In this document: positions 9,736-18,258 of the stretch, one piece after another
Layout: every line of letters starts with the position of its first letter
Position numbering within the stretch: the stretch's first letter is position 1
DNA from: an uncultured Clostridia bacterium
GTDB lineage: Bacteria; Bacillota; Clostridia; TANB77; CAG-508
NCBI GenBank assembly: GCA_944386675.1
Contig: CALXBY010000010.1
Coordinates: forward strand, 1 to 51,794
Length of the DNA: 51,794 nt
Direction: 5' to 3'
The notes under the pieces: model-generated
Database searches by the model: none
What the model was told of the DNA's origin: nothing
Seen by the model: the letters and a program-made list of their open reading frames with translations, nothing else
Translations under genes and position numbers: made by a program

Positions 9736-10320
9736 ATGGAAAACAATAAAAGACCATGTCAAATCTTAGATGTTGATGGTGTTATATCAGGAGGTAAACA
9801 ATTTGACTTAGACATTACTTTACCAGAAGATAATAGAGATGTTATTTATGGAGTTGTAAAAAATTGTTTCAAAGAACCAGTTACTGATGCAGTTGTAAAA
9901 TTAGTAGAAGTTGTTTATGATTGTGGTAAAGAAGAACGTAGACCAATCGGTCACACATTTACAGATTGCGAAGGTGAATTTGTTTTTGGTCCTTTATGCC
10001 CAGGTAAACAATATGCTATTCAAATTTGGGTAAATGATACCAAAAAAATCAAAGTTTGTGCAAAATGTCATCACGAAGGAAAATGTTTAAAAGGTGATAA
10101 ACATGAAAAATGTGATTGCTTTTTAGAATGTAATAAATGTAAAGATGATGAATGTAAAGAAGAAAAGTGCAAATGCAAAGACAAAGATGAATATGACGAC
10201 AAGTATGATGATAAATGCGATAAAAAATATGAAGATAAATGTAACAAAAAATGTGATGATAAATATGAAGATAAGTGTGATAAAAAATGTGATGATAAAT
10301 GTGGCAAATTTAATTACTAA
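9736..10320 (+). CDS. Carboxypeptidase-regulatory-like domain protein with Cys/Lys/Asp-rich repeat tail
   Basis: A 194-residue protein. Residues 30-110 look like a small Ig-like/carboxypeptidase-regulatory beta-sandwich (YGVVKNCFKEPVTDAVVKL, FTDCEGEFVFGPLCPG). After residue 110 there is a tail of about 80 residues built almost only of C, K, D, E and Y, with repeats such as KCDDKYEDKCDKK. There is no signal peptide. Cys-rich tails of this type occur in clostridial spore coat and exosporium proteins, so a spore-surface role is possible but inferred. It is transcribed opposite to the gene before it, with a palindrome upstream and a terminator at 10337-10370. Confidence 0.65.
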   Translation: MENNKRPCQILDVDGVISGGKQFDLDITLPEDNRDVIYGVVKNCFKEPVTDAVVKLVEVVYDCGKEERRPIGHTFTDCEGEFVFGPLCPGKQYAIQIWVNDTKKIKVCAKCHHEGKCLKGDKHEKCDCFLECNKCKDDECKEEKCKCKDKDEYDDKYDDKCDKKYEDKCNKKCDDKYEDKCDKKCDDKCGKFNY

Positions 10321-10336
10321 TATTTTAGCTATACAA

Positions 10337-10370
10337 AGAAAATCCAGCTCAAACTAGGGCTGGATTTTTT
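10337..10370 (+). terminator. Rho-independent terminator after the repeat protein
   Basis: AAATCCAGC and GCTGGATTTTTT form a clean hairpin followed by a T-run, directly after the stop at 10320. Confidence 0.85.
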
Positions 10371-10394
10371 GCTTTTTCTATTTTCTCTTAAAGA

Positions 10395-10535
10395 TTACAC
10401 AATTCCCATTTTTCTAATCATTTGTTTTCCTTTTTTCATCATTTTCTTTTTACTTGTTTTTCCCATTTCTGTATAAATCATCGCAGCTCCTGTTACTAAT
10501 AATCCTCCTATAACAACACCTTTTACAAATTTCAT
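10395..10535 (-). CDS. Small basic membrane peptide (46 aa)
   Basis: A short frame with the sequence start MKFVKGVVIGGLLVTGAAMIY, which is a glycine-rich hydrophobic helix, followed by a strongly basic tail (KTSKKKMMKKGKQMIRKMG). It resembles small YtxH-type proteins but is too short to assign. The start at 10535 has AGAGG nine bases upstream; ATGs at 10541 and 10544 are alternatives that sit too close to the site. It lies downstream of, and on the same strand as, the TauE/SafE genes, with only 28 bp between. Confidence 0.55.
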   Translation of the reverse strand: MKFVKGVVIGGLLVTGAAMIYTEMGKTSKKKMMKKGKQMIRKMGIV

Positions 10536-10563
10536 ATTCATCATCCTCTCTAAAAATATTATT

Positions 10564-10959
10564 TTAAATTTTCTTTTTATTATTATCTCGTATTTTTTGT
10601 TTTCTATACTTTTTTATAATGGTATATATTTCATGTATGGCAATAATTGCCAAAAATATTCCAAAACACTTTCTTAAAATATTCACATCTATTTTTATAG
10701 AAATATTAGCGCCAATAATTGCTCCTAATATTCCAAATACAGAAATCAATATAGCACTTTGCACGGCAATATTTTTATTTTTTAAATTTATAATAATTGC
10801 AATTATCGATGTTGGAATAAAGAAAACTAAATTTGTCGCTTGTGCTATATGTTGATCTACTCCCAATACATAGACTAGAAGAAAGATTAATATGGTTCCT
10901 CCTCCCATTCCTGTTCCACTAATAATTCCAGATACAATTCCTATTAAAATCTCTATCAT
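10564..10959 (-). CDS. Half-size TauE/SafE (TSUP) family transporter, subunit 2
   Basis: A 131-residue protein with four predicted membrane helices. It has the TSUP glycine-rich motif near the N-terminus (GIVSGIISGTGMGGG) and again near 75-90 (GILGAIIGANI). Canonical TauE/SafE permeases are about 250 residues, made of two such halves. Here the halves are encoded separately: this gene follows the other half (11007-11390) after 47 bp. They probably assemble as a heterodimer to move a sulfur-containing or other organic anion; the substrate cannot be told from sequence. Confidence 0.8.
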   Translation of the reverse strand: MIEILIGIVSGIISGTGMGGGTILIFLLVYVLGVDQHIAQATNLVFFIPTSIIAIIINLKNKNIAVQSAILISVFGILGAIIGANISIKIDVNILRKCFGIFLAIIAIHEIYTIIKKYRKQKIRDNNKKKI

Positions 10960-11006
10960 AATAAAAACCTACTTTATATTCTTATTAATCACCTACTTTT
11001 AATATT

Positions 11007-11390
11007 TTAAGTCATTATCATTTTGTATGAAGCATATATTAAAAAAATCGTAAATATTATTTTTAAGTATTGAACTGGTATCTTTTTTAAAACTTTTGCT
11101 CCAATATATCCACCTATCATTCCACCAGTTGCACATAATAAAGAAATCTTCCAGTCTATATAATTACTTTTATAATAGAAAAAGCCACTTGTAATTACCA
11201 TTGGTAATATACAAAATATAGATGTTCCTCTTGCTTTTTTATCTTCCATATTTAATAAATATATTAGCGCTGGAACCACAATCATTCCTCCACCTGTTGA
11301 AAAAAGTCCACTAACAATTCCTGCTATCAATCCGATTATTATTTTTTTTGTTATATTTTTCATATTTCTATTTTTTGCATTTTTTATCAT
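11007..11390 (-). CDS. Half-size TauE/SafE (TSUP) family transporter, subunit 1
   Basis: A 127-residue membrane protein with the TSUP N-terminal motif (GLIAGIVSGLFSTGGGMIVVPALIYLL, residues about 16-42) and a second Gly-rich segment (ATGGMIGGYIGAKVL). It is half the normal family length and pairs with the next gene. Its first codons overlap the stop of the small upstream gene (11387-11623) by 4 bp, which suggests translational coupling; the ribosome site is otherwise weak, and an internal ATG at 11363 is an alternative start. Confidence 0.8.
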   Translation of the reverse strand: MIKNAKNRNMKNITKKIIIGLIAGIVSGLFSTGGGMIVVPALIYLLNMEDKKARGTSIFCILPMVITSGFFYYKSNYIDWKISLLCATGGMIGGYIGAKVLKKIPVQYLKIIFTIFLIYASYKMIMT

Positions 11391-11623
11391 TTTATACTTT
11401 CATTTTTTTCTTCTAATTTATGAAATATTTCTTCTGCTAATTGTGTGACTTTTTTGTCACATTTTAACATTTGTGCTACAATTTCTTTTTTCAATTCCTC
11501 ATCTTGAATATTTTCTGTTAAATCTAAAAATTTTTGTAATTCAAATAAATATGTTTTATCTTTGTTTTTCCAATTACTATTTTGTATAATATCTTTTTCG
11601 TTTTCATTATCAGCTTTATCCAT
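11387..11623 (-). CDS. Small charged protein of unknown function
   Basis: A 78-residue acidic, helical protein beginning MDKADNENEKD and ending KLEEKNESIK, with no membrane segment. I do not recognise it. A longer in-frame start at 11719 is rejected because it would lie in the terminator hairpin of the preceding operon. A GGAAGG site lies about 11 bases before the ATG at 11623, a little far. It overlaps the first TauE/SafE half gene by 4 bp, so it is probably part of that operon. Confidence 0.5.
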   Translation of the reverse strand: MDKADNENEKDIIQNSNWKNKDKTYLFELQKFLDLTENIQDEELKKEIVAQMLKCDKKVTQLAEEIFHKLEEKNESIK

Positions 11624-11708
11624 TTTATTTATATCCTTCCTAAAACAAATTAGATTTCCATTTTCTTTTATCATTACATTTTTTCCAAATAATATACTAA
11701 AAAAATAG

Positions 11709-11741
11709 AAAGATGACACTTTTTTTATAAAATGTCATCTT
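11709..11741 (-). terminator. Terminator of the HD-ruvA-rarA operon
   Basis: AAAGATGACATTTT and AAAGTGTCATCTTT pair around a short loop and are followed by a T-rich run on the minus strand, just after the rarA stop at 11767. Confidence 0.75.
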
Positions 11742-11766
11742 TAATATATAAGTATATATCTTATTA

Positions 11767-13011
11767 TTATAAATCAATATTTTCATCTTTTACAAAATAT
11801 TTTGTTCCTACCATTTCATCAGGTAAATATTGCTGTTCTACATAATGTCCTGGAAAATCATGTGGATATAAATAACCTTTACTATATCCCAAGTTTTTCA
11901 TATCTTCAATTGGTGCATTTCTTAAATGCATTGGTACTTCTCCTGTTTCTTTATTTTTTACATCTTCTAATGCTTTATTAATTGCCAAATAACTTGCATT
12001 TGATTTTTTTGATAACGCTACATATACAGCTGCTTCTGATAAAATAATTCTTGCCTCAGGCATTCCAACCATATGTACTGCTTGCATAGCAGAATTAGCA
12101 ACAACTAGCGCTTGGGGATTTGCTAATCCTACATCTTCTGAAGCGCAAATTACAATTCTTCTTGCTAAAAACATAGGGTCTTCTCCTCCATTTAACGCTC
12201 TTGCTAAATAAAATACAACCGCATCAGGATCAGAACCTCTCATTGATTTTATAAATGCACTGATATTGTCATAATGAGCTTCTCCATTTTTGTCAAATAT
12301 CGCTTTTCTATCTTGTACACTGTTTTTTATAATTTCATCTGTGATATGGATATATCCATCTGCATCCATATTTGTTGTCAATACAGCTACTTCTAATCCA
12401 TTTAATGCTGTTCTAACATCTCCATTTGCAATTACTGCTAGTTTTTTTAATGTTTCATCTTCTATCTTAATATTATATTCTCCTAAACCTTCTTTTCTCG
12501 TAATTGCATTTTTTAATATAGTAAAAATATTTTCTGTTGTCAATGGTTCCAATTTTATAACCATTGACCTAGAAATTAGAGCTTTATTTACTTCAAAATA
12601 TGGATTTTCTGTGGTTGCTCCAATTAAAATAACCGTTCCATTTTCTACAAAAGGAAGCAAAGCATCTTGTTGCAATTTATTAAATCTATGAATTTCATCA
12701 ATAAATAAGATACTTTTTCCTGCTGGATTTATCATAAAATTTTTTGTTTCTTCTATAACTCTTTTTATATCTGCAACACCTGCAGTAACTGCATTAATTT
12801 TATAAAATTTATATTTTGTTGTTTCACTAATTACTCTGGCAAGTGATGTTTTACCACATCCAGGTGGTCCAAATAAAATAATACTAGATAACCTATCTGC
12901 TTTAATCGTTCTATATAATATTTTATCTTTTCCTAAAACATGCTCTTGTCCCACATATTCTTCTAGTGAGCGTGGTCTCATTCTAAATGCTAATGGTTCA
13001 TTACTATTCAT
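11767..13011 (-). CDS. rarA: Replication-associated recombination protein A (AAA+ ATPase)
   Basis: A 414-residue member of the RarA/MgsA/WRNIP1 family, cytosolic AAA+ ATPases that act at stalled replication forks. Walker A is FGPPGCGKTS (about residues 47-56), Walker B is LFIDEIHRFN, sensor 1 is ILIGATTENP, and the C-terminal tetramerisation region includes RGSDPDAVVFYLARAL and the typical EVPMHLRNAP and GYLYPHDFPGHYV motifs. Length is normal. It is the last gene of an operon 36 bp after ruvA, linking two fork-processing proteins. Confidence 0.96.
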   Translation of the reverse strand: MNSNEPLAFRMRPRSLEEYVGQEHVLGKDKILYRTIKADRLSSIILFGPPGCGKTSLARVISETTKYKFYKINAVTAGVADIKRVIEETKNFMINPAGKSILFIDEIHRFNKLQQDALLPFVENGTVILIGATTENPYFEVNKALISRSMVIKLEPLTTENIFTILKNAITRKEGLGEYNIKIEDETLKKLAVIANGDVRTALNGLEVAVLTTNMDADGYIHITDEIIKNSVQDRKAIFDKNGEAHYDNISAFIKSMRGSDPDAVVFYLARALNGGEDPMFLARRIVICASEDVGLANPQALVVANSAMQAVHMVGMPEARIILSEAAVYVALSKKSNASYLAINKALEDVKNKETGEVPMHLRNAPIEDMKNLGYSKGYLYPHDFPGHYVEQQYLPDEMVGTKYFVKDENIDL

Positions 13012-13047
13012 GATTTCCTCCTAGAAATTCCTAGATAATTTTTTATC

Positions 13048-13689
13048 CTATGCATTTGCTAAAAGCATTAAACCTTTTTTAATTAAATCTTCTGTCGTCA
13101 AATCTGTTTTATCTATTTTCATAAATGCTTTTTCTATTTCTTTTTTATTATATCCTAAAACTTGCAATGCTGCTATTGCCTCTTGTACTTTATTATCATC
13201 TTCAATTAATTGTTGTACTTTTATTTTGGTTTCACTACTTCCTTTATTATTTTTTGTTGCACTTGTTAATTCTTGTATTTGTTGTTCCTTTTTGATTTTA
13301 TCTTTTAATTCTAAGATAATTCTTTTAGCAGATTTAGGACCAATTCCTGGAATTGAGGTTAATACATTTATATCTTCTGATATAATTGCTAATACAAACT
13401 CAGAAGGTGTGCATACAGCAAGCATTGCTAATGCTGTTTTTGCTCCTACTCCACTAACAGACAATAATAATTCAAACATTCTTAATTCTTCATTTGTATT
13501 AAATCCATATATACTAATATCATCTTCTCTAACTCTATAATATGTATAAACTTTTACTTCATTTCCAATTTCCCCTAAATTGTCCATTCCTGTTCCTGAC
13601 ATAAATACTTTATAGCCTAATCCCCCTACATCAATAACCACATATTCTGTCATTTTCATTTCTAATGTTCCTTTTATATATGCTAACAT
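13048..13689 (-). CDS. ruvA: Holliday junction branch migration protein RuvA
   Basis: A 213-residue protein with the RuvA layout: OB-fold domain (MLAYIKGTLE, VGGLGYKVF), two helix-hairpin-helix motifs (LLSVSGVGAKTALAML and LTSIPGIGPKSAKRII), an acidic linker and a C-terminal three-helix domain (EAIAALQVLGYNKKEIEKA) that contacts RuvB. RuvA tetramers hold four-way junctions for the RuvB motor. ruvB is not in the window; the partner downstream is rarA instead. Confidence 0.96.
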   Translation of the reverse strand: MLAYIKGTLEMKMTEYVVIDVGGLGYKVFMSGTGMDNLGEIGNEVKVYTYYRVREDDISIYGFNTNEELRMFELLLSVSGVGAKTALAMLAVCTPSEFVLAIISEDINVLTSIPGIGPKSAKRIILELKDKIKKEQQIQELTSATKNNKGSSETKIKVQQLIEDDNKVQEAIAALQVLGYNKKEIEKAFMKIDKTDLTTEDLIKKGLMLLANA

Positions 13690-13718
13690 TTTTTTCTTTC
13701 CTTCCTTCTTATATACTT

Positions 13719-14273
13719 TTATGTATCATAAAAATAAGTTGCTTCTAAATCTGCTTCATGTGTTAGTAAAGCAATTGGATATTTTGTATAAGCTGCTCCA
13801 ATCGCATTATATAATTCTTTTGCTTCTGTATATCCCATATGCCAACGAATAGCATATTTTTCTTCTGGTGTTAATTTCATATATTCTGTAATCATCATAA
13901 CTGATTTTTCTCCATGTCCATATGGTATTGTATCTTCTATTGTGTAATATGGTACTTTTTCCCAAACACCTAATGTATTTTTTGCATTTCTATAATCTAC
14001 TTTGTAGAAATTCGTTTTACATATATCATGTAATAATCCAATGATGATAATAGATTCTTCTGGTACTGTTACGCCTTTTATATTATGTTCTACTTTATGT
14101 TTTAATATTTCATATACTTTTAAGCTATGTTCTACTAAACCTCCTTCATAATCTCCATGAAATCTTGTACTAGCTGGTGCTTTAAAAAAATCTGATTTTT
14201 CTAAAAATTGTATTAAATCTTCTATTCCTTCTCTATTTACTTTTCTTAATAAATTCAAAAATTCTTCTTTCAT
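13719..14273 (-). CDS. HD-domain metal-dependent phosphohydrolase
   Basis: A 184-residue HD-superfamily protein. The metal ligands are visible as H..H in STRFHGDYEGGLVEHSLKVY, the HD pair in IIGLLHDICKTNFYK, and the distal D in LLTHEADLEATYF. It resembles the HD domain of YhaM-type 3'-5' exonucleases, but the OB-fold part is absent, so nuclease function is unproven. It is the first gene of the operon with ruvA (29 bp gap) and rarA, which suggests a nucleotide or nucleic-acid role. Confidence 0.75.
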   Translation of the reverse strand: MKEEFLNLLRKVNREGIEDLIQFLEKSDFFKAPASTRFHGDYEGGLVEHSLKVYEILKHKVEHNIKGVTVPEESIIIIGLLHDICKTNFYKVDYRNAKNTLGVWEKVPYYTIEDTIPYGHGEKSVMMITEYMKLTPEEKYAIRWHMGYTEAKELYNAIGAAYTKYPIALLTHEADLEATYFYDT

Positions 14274-14397
14274 TTTTTGCTCCTTCTTTTATTTTAATTC
14301 TTTCACATTATATAGATTTTACTTATAAAAGTCAATAGATTTTTACAAACTTATGTTTTGCAACTTTGTCGTTTTTTTGTCTTCATAAAGATTGAAA

Positions 14398-14436
14398 AAA
14401 TAAATGTAGACACGTTTTTGCATCTACATTTATGCT
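14398..14436 (-). terminator. Terminator after the 951-residue gene
   Basis: On the minus strand AAATGTAGA and TCTACATTTATTTTTT pair around a short loop, 15-50 bp past the stop at 14452. Confidence 0.75.
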
Positions 14437-14451
14437 ATCAAACTTTTCTAA

Positions 14452-17307
14452 TTATCTTTCAAATTCTTGTCTTGATCTTTCAATATCTCTCAAGCATTCT
14501 CTAATCTCTATGATATCTACTTCTGAATATGTTTCTTCTACATCTTCTTCACAAACTTTTTCTAATAATCGTTTTCCCCAACTTGTTATTTCCATTCCGT
14601 CTTTATCTACTACAGGTGGATGATGTGTTACTTTTGAAATCTCTGTTGGATTTTCTTTTGCCTTTTTTCTTAAAGTTGCAATATTAAATCTCTTATTTTC
14701 AATCAACTCATCTTCTGCATTTTCATATTCTTCTGTATTTAATACAAACGTTGCTGTTCCATATGCTGGTTCAACTTTTCCTCCTCTTTTTTGATACATT
14801 TTTTCAACAATCGTTTTTTGCGTATTATTTAAATTAACAACTAGATAACCATCCACATATTTCTTGGTATAATTTGGATCTAACAATGTAAATAATCTCC
14901 ATCTTTCGTATGGGTCTGTTACTGTTTTCCTTTTTTCTTCATTTTCTTCTCTATTTTCTTCTTCATTTCTATTTTGTGCTGTGTTTTCTCCTTTTACATC
15001 TGTTGTATGTGCTTGAAGATAATTTACCAAATAGTCTCTTTTTGCTTTATCATCATCATATGTACTATAAATCAATATCATTTTTTCTGTATCATCCATA
15101 GTAGGGTCCTGTAATATTTGTTCTATATCTATGTTACCTGTTTCTGATTGAAAATATGCTTTTGCATCACTTGGTTTCAAATCACCTTGTGTGATTAATT
15201 TTTTTATGGCATCTTCTTGTCCATGTTCTAAAATTGTTTGCATTGTCAATAAATTATCTTTATATAACTCTATTAAATCTTCTTGTGTTACATTTGGTAA
15301 ATTTTCTAATATTTTTTTATCTAATTCTATTTTTTCATCATTTTCTAATTTTTCCCTTTTTAGTGTTTGATATAATAATCTATATCTTCTATATTTCATA
15401 ATGGCATCTGCATTTTCATTTTGTCTTTCTTTTTTAGCATTTTGATATAATGTAACTAATTCTTCTTCATCTAATTTAGCTTCAATTTTATCTTCTTCTA
15501 AATCTTCATTAACTTTTTTTATCATTTCTAAATTGATTCTATTATTTAAATATAAATCCATGACATCTCTTGTAGAAAGGGTTCCACTTTCTATAAGCTC
15601 ACAAATTTTTTGTTCTTGTAAAGGTATAGGGTATCTTTTAATTGCTTCTTTTACATCTTCTTCATGTAATCTTTCTTGTTCAAATACTCCCATTACCAAT
15701 TCTTTTTCACCATAACTTTCTAAAACATCCATATTAATAACATGATCACTATACAAATTGGTTAACATCTCATTACTTAATTCTTCTTCCAATAGGTTGA
15801 TAATATCATCACTATTTTGTTTTCCTAATGCATTATGAAGTTTTATAAAATTTTCATATTTCTTTCTTTTATCTTGGATTTCTAGATTTTCGCTATCTTC
15901 TTGCTTTTCAGGAGTATATAGTTCTTTATATAGATTTGCAATTTCTTTTTCATCATACAATTCTTCTATTCTTCCTTTTACTAAGTCTTTCTCCCCTTTA
16001 TCAATATAATCTGCAATCAATTGTAATTTTTCTTCTTGATTAAATAGACTCCATGTTTCTTCATCATTTATATTGATATTTTTTCCCTCTCCTATTTTTT
16101 GCCTTTTTACTTTTTCTTTTATTTCTTCAAAATTCATTTCCTTTTTATCTGCACAATTTTCTAATTGTTTTAAATCTATAACTCCCAAACTATATAAACT
16201 AATTAAACTATCCATAGATACTGGATTATTTAATGTAATACTATATATATTAGAATTGCTTAAACATCTATTTTCTGCCAAATACAATAAGTTTCCTTCT
16301 ATTTTTGCTAATTCTCTTAATTCTTCTTTAGAGCAATAATTTTCATGTCCATTGGTTTGTGCTAATAAAATTTCTCCTGATTTTAATTGTTCTTCTGTAT
16401 AATATTCTTGTTTTTCTCTATTGTATTTAGAAAGAAATTTTTCTACATCTTTTTTGCCATAAAAATATTTGTCACCTAATTTTATTCTTTCTTTTGGTTC
16501 TATATTTTTAGAAAGCTCTTCTAAAGCATTTAAAAATTCCTTTTCATCTTCTGCTAATATTTCTTTTCCTTCTAATTTTTGATTTAATCTATGGGCATGA
16601 TATAATAAATATTTATCTGCATTTATGTAAGATTTATAGTCTTCTAAAAATGTTTCTAATTCTGTTTTAAACTTTTCATTATCTATTAAACTTAGCGTTT
16701 TATTCGGTACATGAAATAAGACATTATCTGTCCTATTTTTATACAAATTTTGTATTTCTTTAAATGAATACCCTTGCTTATTTAAAGTAAAATTTATTAA
16801 TTCTTCATATAGCCACCCTGCTGAATATTCATCTTCTAATGCATAACTTAAAGCTTCTAGTTGCCTTTTAGGTTCTATAACTGGTAATACTTTTTTTATT
16901 TTGTCATATTTCTCATTTTTGTTTTCTATCTTTTGTCCATATATAATTTCCTTAGAATTAACCAATCTATTTTCTCCAGCTATATACACTTTAATTGTTT
17001 CTTCTGGTTTTATATGTCTTTTGGCTAATGTAATTGCCTTTTCCATTTGTTTTTTGTTTTCTTCTTCCAATTTTTTAGATATACCTATATATCTTTTGGC
17101 TAAATCTTGTAAATCATCAATAACTACTAATAATAATTTTTTATAATCAATGTATTGTGCATTTTCTAAAAGACTTTCATCTACTTTTGGTGTTTTTACA
17201 AGTTTCTCTTTAACATCTTTATCATTAAGTATATATAGTATTTTTTCTATGTCTATGGTTATATTTACATTTTTCAATAAATTTTCTATTGCTTTTCTTG
17301 TTGCCAT
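14452..17307 (-). CDS. Large helical repeat protein of unknown function (951 aa)
   Basis: I do not recognise this protein. It is soluble, very rich in Glu, Lys, Leu and Asn, and mostly helical. A short motif recurs: LYSLGVIDLKQL, LYSDHVINMDVL, LYLNNRINLEMI, LYKDNLLTMQTI (between about residues 365 and 690), each followed by a charged helix, so the middle is probably an alpha-solenoid. A Glu-rich linker near 770-790 precedes a more globular C-terminal part (RWRLFTLLDPNYTKKY, GYLVVNLNNTQKTI, PAYGTATFVLNTEEY). The start at 17307 has a good GAGGTG site and lies 10 bp after the stop of the upstream gene, so the two form an operon. The solenoid suggests a binding or scaffold role, but that is inference. 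Confidence 0.6.
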   Translation of the reverse strand: MATRKAIENLLKNVNITIDIEKILYILNDKDVKEKLVKTPKVDESLLENAQYIDYKKLLLVVIDDLQDLAKRYIGISKKLEEENKKQMEKAITLAKRHIKPEETIKVYIAGENRLVNSKEIIYGQKIENKNEKYDKIKKVLPVIEPKRQLEALSYALEDEYSAGWLYEELINFTLNKQGYSFKEIQNLYKNRTDNVLFHVPNKTLSLIDNEKFKTELETFLEDYKSYINADKYLLYHAHRLNQKLEGKEILAEDEKEFLNALEELSKNIEPKERIKLGDKYFYGKKDVEKFLSKYNREKQEYYTEEQLKSGEILLAQTNGHENYCSKEELRELAKIEGNLLYLAENRCLSNSNIYSITLNNPVSMDSLISLYSLGVIDLKQLENCADKKEMNFEEIKEKVKRQKIGEGKNININDEETWSLFNQEEKLQLIADYIDKGEKDLVKGRIEELYDEKEIANLYKELYTPEKQEDSENLEIQDKRKKYENFIKLHNALGKQNSDDIINLLEEELSNEMLTNLYSDHVINMDVLESYGEKELVMGVFEQERLHEEDVKEAIKRYPIPLQEQKICELIESGTLSTRDVMDLYLNNRINLEMIKKVNEDLEEDKIEAKLDEEELVTLYQNAKKERQNENADAIMKYRRYRLLYQTLKREKLENDEKIELDKKILENLPNVTQEDLIELYKDNLLTMQTILEHGQEDAIKKLITQGDLKPSDAKAYFQSETGNIDIEQILQDPTMDDTEKMILIYSTYDDDKAKRDYLVNYLQAHTTDVKGENTAQNRNEEENREENEEKRKTVTDPYERWRLFTLLDPNYTKKYVDGYLVVNLNNTQKTIVEKMYQKRGGKVEPAYGTATFVLNTEEYENAEDELIENKRFNIATLRKKAKENPTEISKVTHHPPVVDKDGMEITSWGKRLLEKVCEEDVEETYSEVDIIEIRECLRDIERSRQEFER

Positions 17308-17317
17308 AAATTCACCT

Positions 17318-18121
17318 CTATCCTATCTTTGCTTTTATAATTCTTTCTTCTAACTTGCTGATAACATTTTTATTAATGTATATCTCTATATTTTCTTTTT
17401 CCCTTATTTCTTGAATCTTATTTAAATCTACTTTTTCTTTTGTCAATATTAATGCATATTCTCCTTCATTATCTGCTTCTAGTTGAAGAATTGCATCTTC
17501 TACATTGTCTGCTTCATATATCTCTATTTCTATAAAGTTCTCATCACAATATTTTATAATATCTTGCTTAATTTCTTCAAATTCTTCATTATCTATATAT
17601 AGTGCTACATTGTATATTGGTTTATAATATACATCTGGTATATTTTGTTTTAATAATCTTGAATATTCTGCTTTATCTTGTAATACAATAATTTTCTTGT
17701 CTTTTTCCTTTTCCAATGTTTCTGTATCTAAACTTCTTATGACTTCAATATTTATTTGTATTTTCATTTCTTTTAAAATTTCGTTTAATAATTGCACAAT
17801 AATTAAATTAGTTGCTAACATTGTTTCACTTACACATATGTCTATATTAGTATTACTATAAATTGCTTTTATTGCCAAAATATATGTCATATATGGATTT
17901 CCATTATGAACAATTACAACATTTTTATATGCAAATTCTCCTATGTCTTTTTCTTTTAAGCTTTCCGTTAATTGTAACAATTTATTAACATGTACTTTCA
18001 TTTTATAATGCTTTTTATCTATTTTATTAGCTTTATTTATATTTTTTTCTTGCTCTTTTATTATTTTTATCATTTTATTTAACAATTCTTCTTTTGGAAT
18101 ATTTGGCATTTTTATTATCAT
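17318..18121 (-). CDS. Uncharacterised protein, possibly ALDH/acyl-CoA-reductase-like fold
   Basis: A 267-residue protein. VVIVHNGNPYMTYILAIKAI followed by a Cys-containing strand (NIDICVSETMLATN) is faintly like the nucleotide-binding half of aldehyde dehydrogenase or acyl-CoA reductase proteins, but there is no clear catalytic Cys motif and the length is half of that family, so the match is weak. The best start is the ATG at 18121, six bases after AAGGAG; the frame stays open upstream only because it runs into the palindrome at 18181-18252. The neighbour 10 bp downstream is the large helical protein. Confidence 0.45.
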   Translation of the reverse strand: MIIKMPNIPKEELLNKMIKIIKEQEKNINKANKIDKKHYKMKVHVNKLLQLTESLKEKDIGEFAYKNVVIVHNGNPYMTYILAIKAIYSNTNIDICVSETMLATNLIIVQLLNEILKEMKIQINIEVIRSLDTETLEKEKDKKIIVLQDKAEYSRLLKQNIPDVYYKPIYNVALYIDNEEFEEIKQDIIKYCDENFIEIEIYEADNVEDAILQLEADNEGEYALILTKEKVDLNKIQEIREKENIEIYINKNVISKLEERIIKAKIG

Positions 18122-18180
18122 CCCTTTCTCCTTTTTCATTATACTGTTTATATAAATTTTTTTCAAGATATAAAACTTTA

Positions 18181-18252
18181 AAATGCTTGATATCTTCAAT
18201 ATAATACAAAATTGTGAATGATTTTATATTATATTGGAGATATCAAGCATTT
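18181..18252. terminator. Long hairpin (26-bp stem, one mismatch) after dapL
   Basis: Arms at 18181-18206 and 18227-18252 are inverted copies that differ at one base, with a 20-base loop. It lies 7 bp after the dapL stop. A weak T-run follows on the minus strand. The stem is longer than usual for a simple terminator, so a small palindromic repeat element is also possible. Confidence 0.6.
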
Positions 18253-18258
18253 ACTCTA

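Noticed and set aside
10071-10307. Minus-strand frame rich in Ser, His and Leu
   Set aside because: It is the shadow of the Cys/Lys/Asp repeat tail; repetitive codons keep the opposite frame open.
18122-18199. Longer start for the gene at 17318
   Set aside because: The extra residues are encoded by the palindrome next to dapL, while 18121 has a strong ribosome site.
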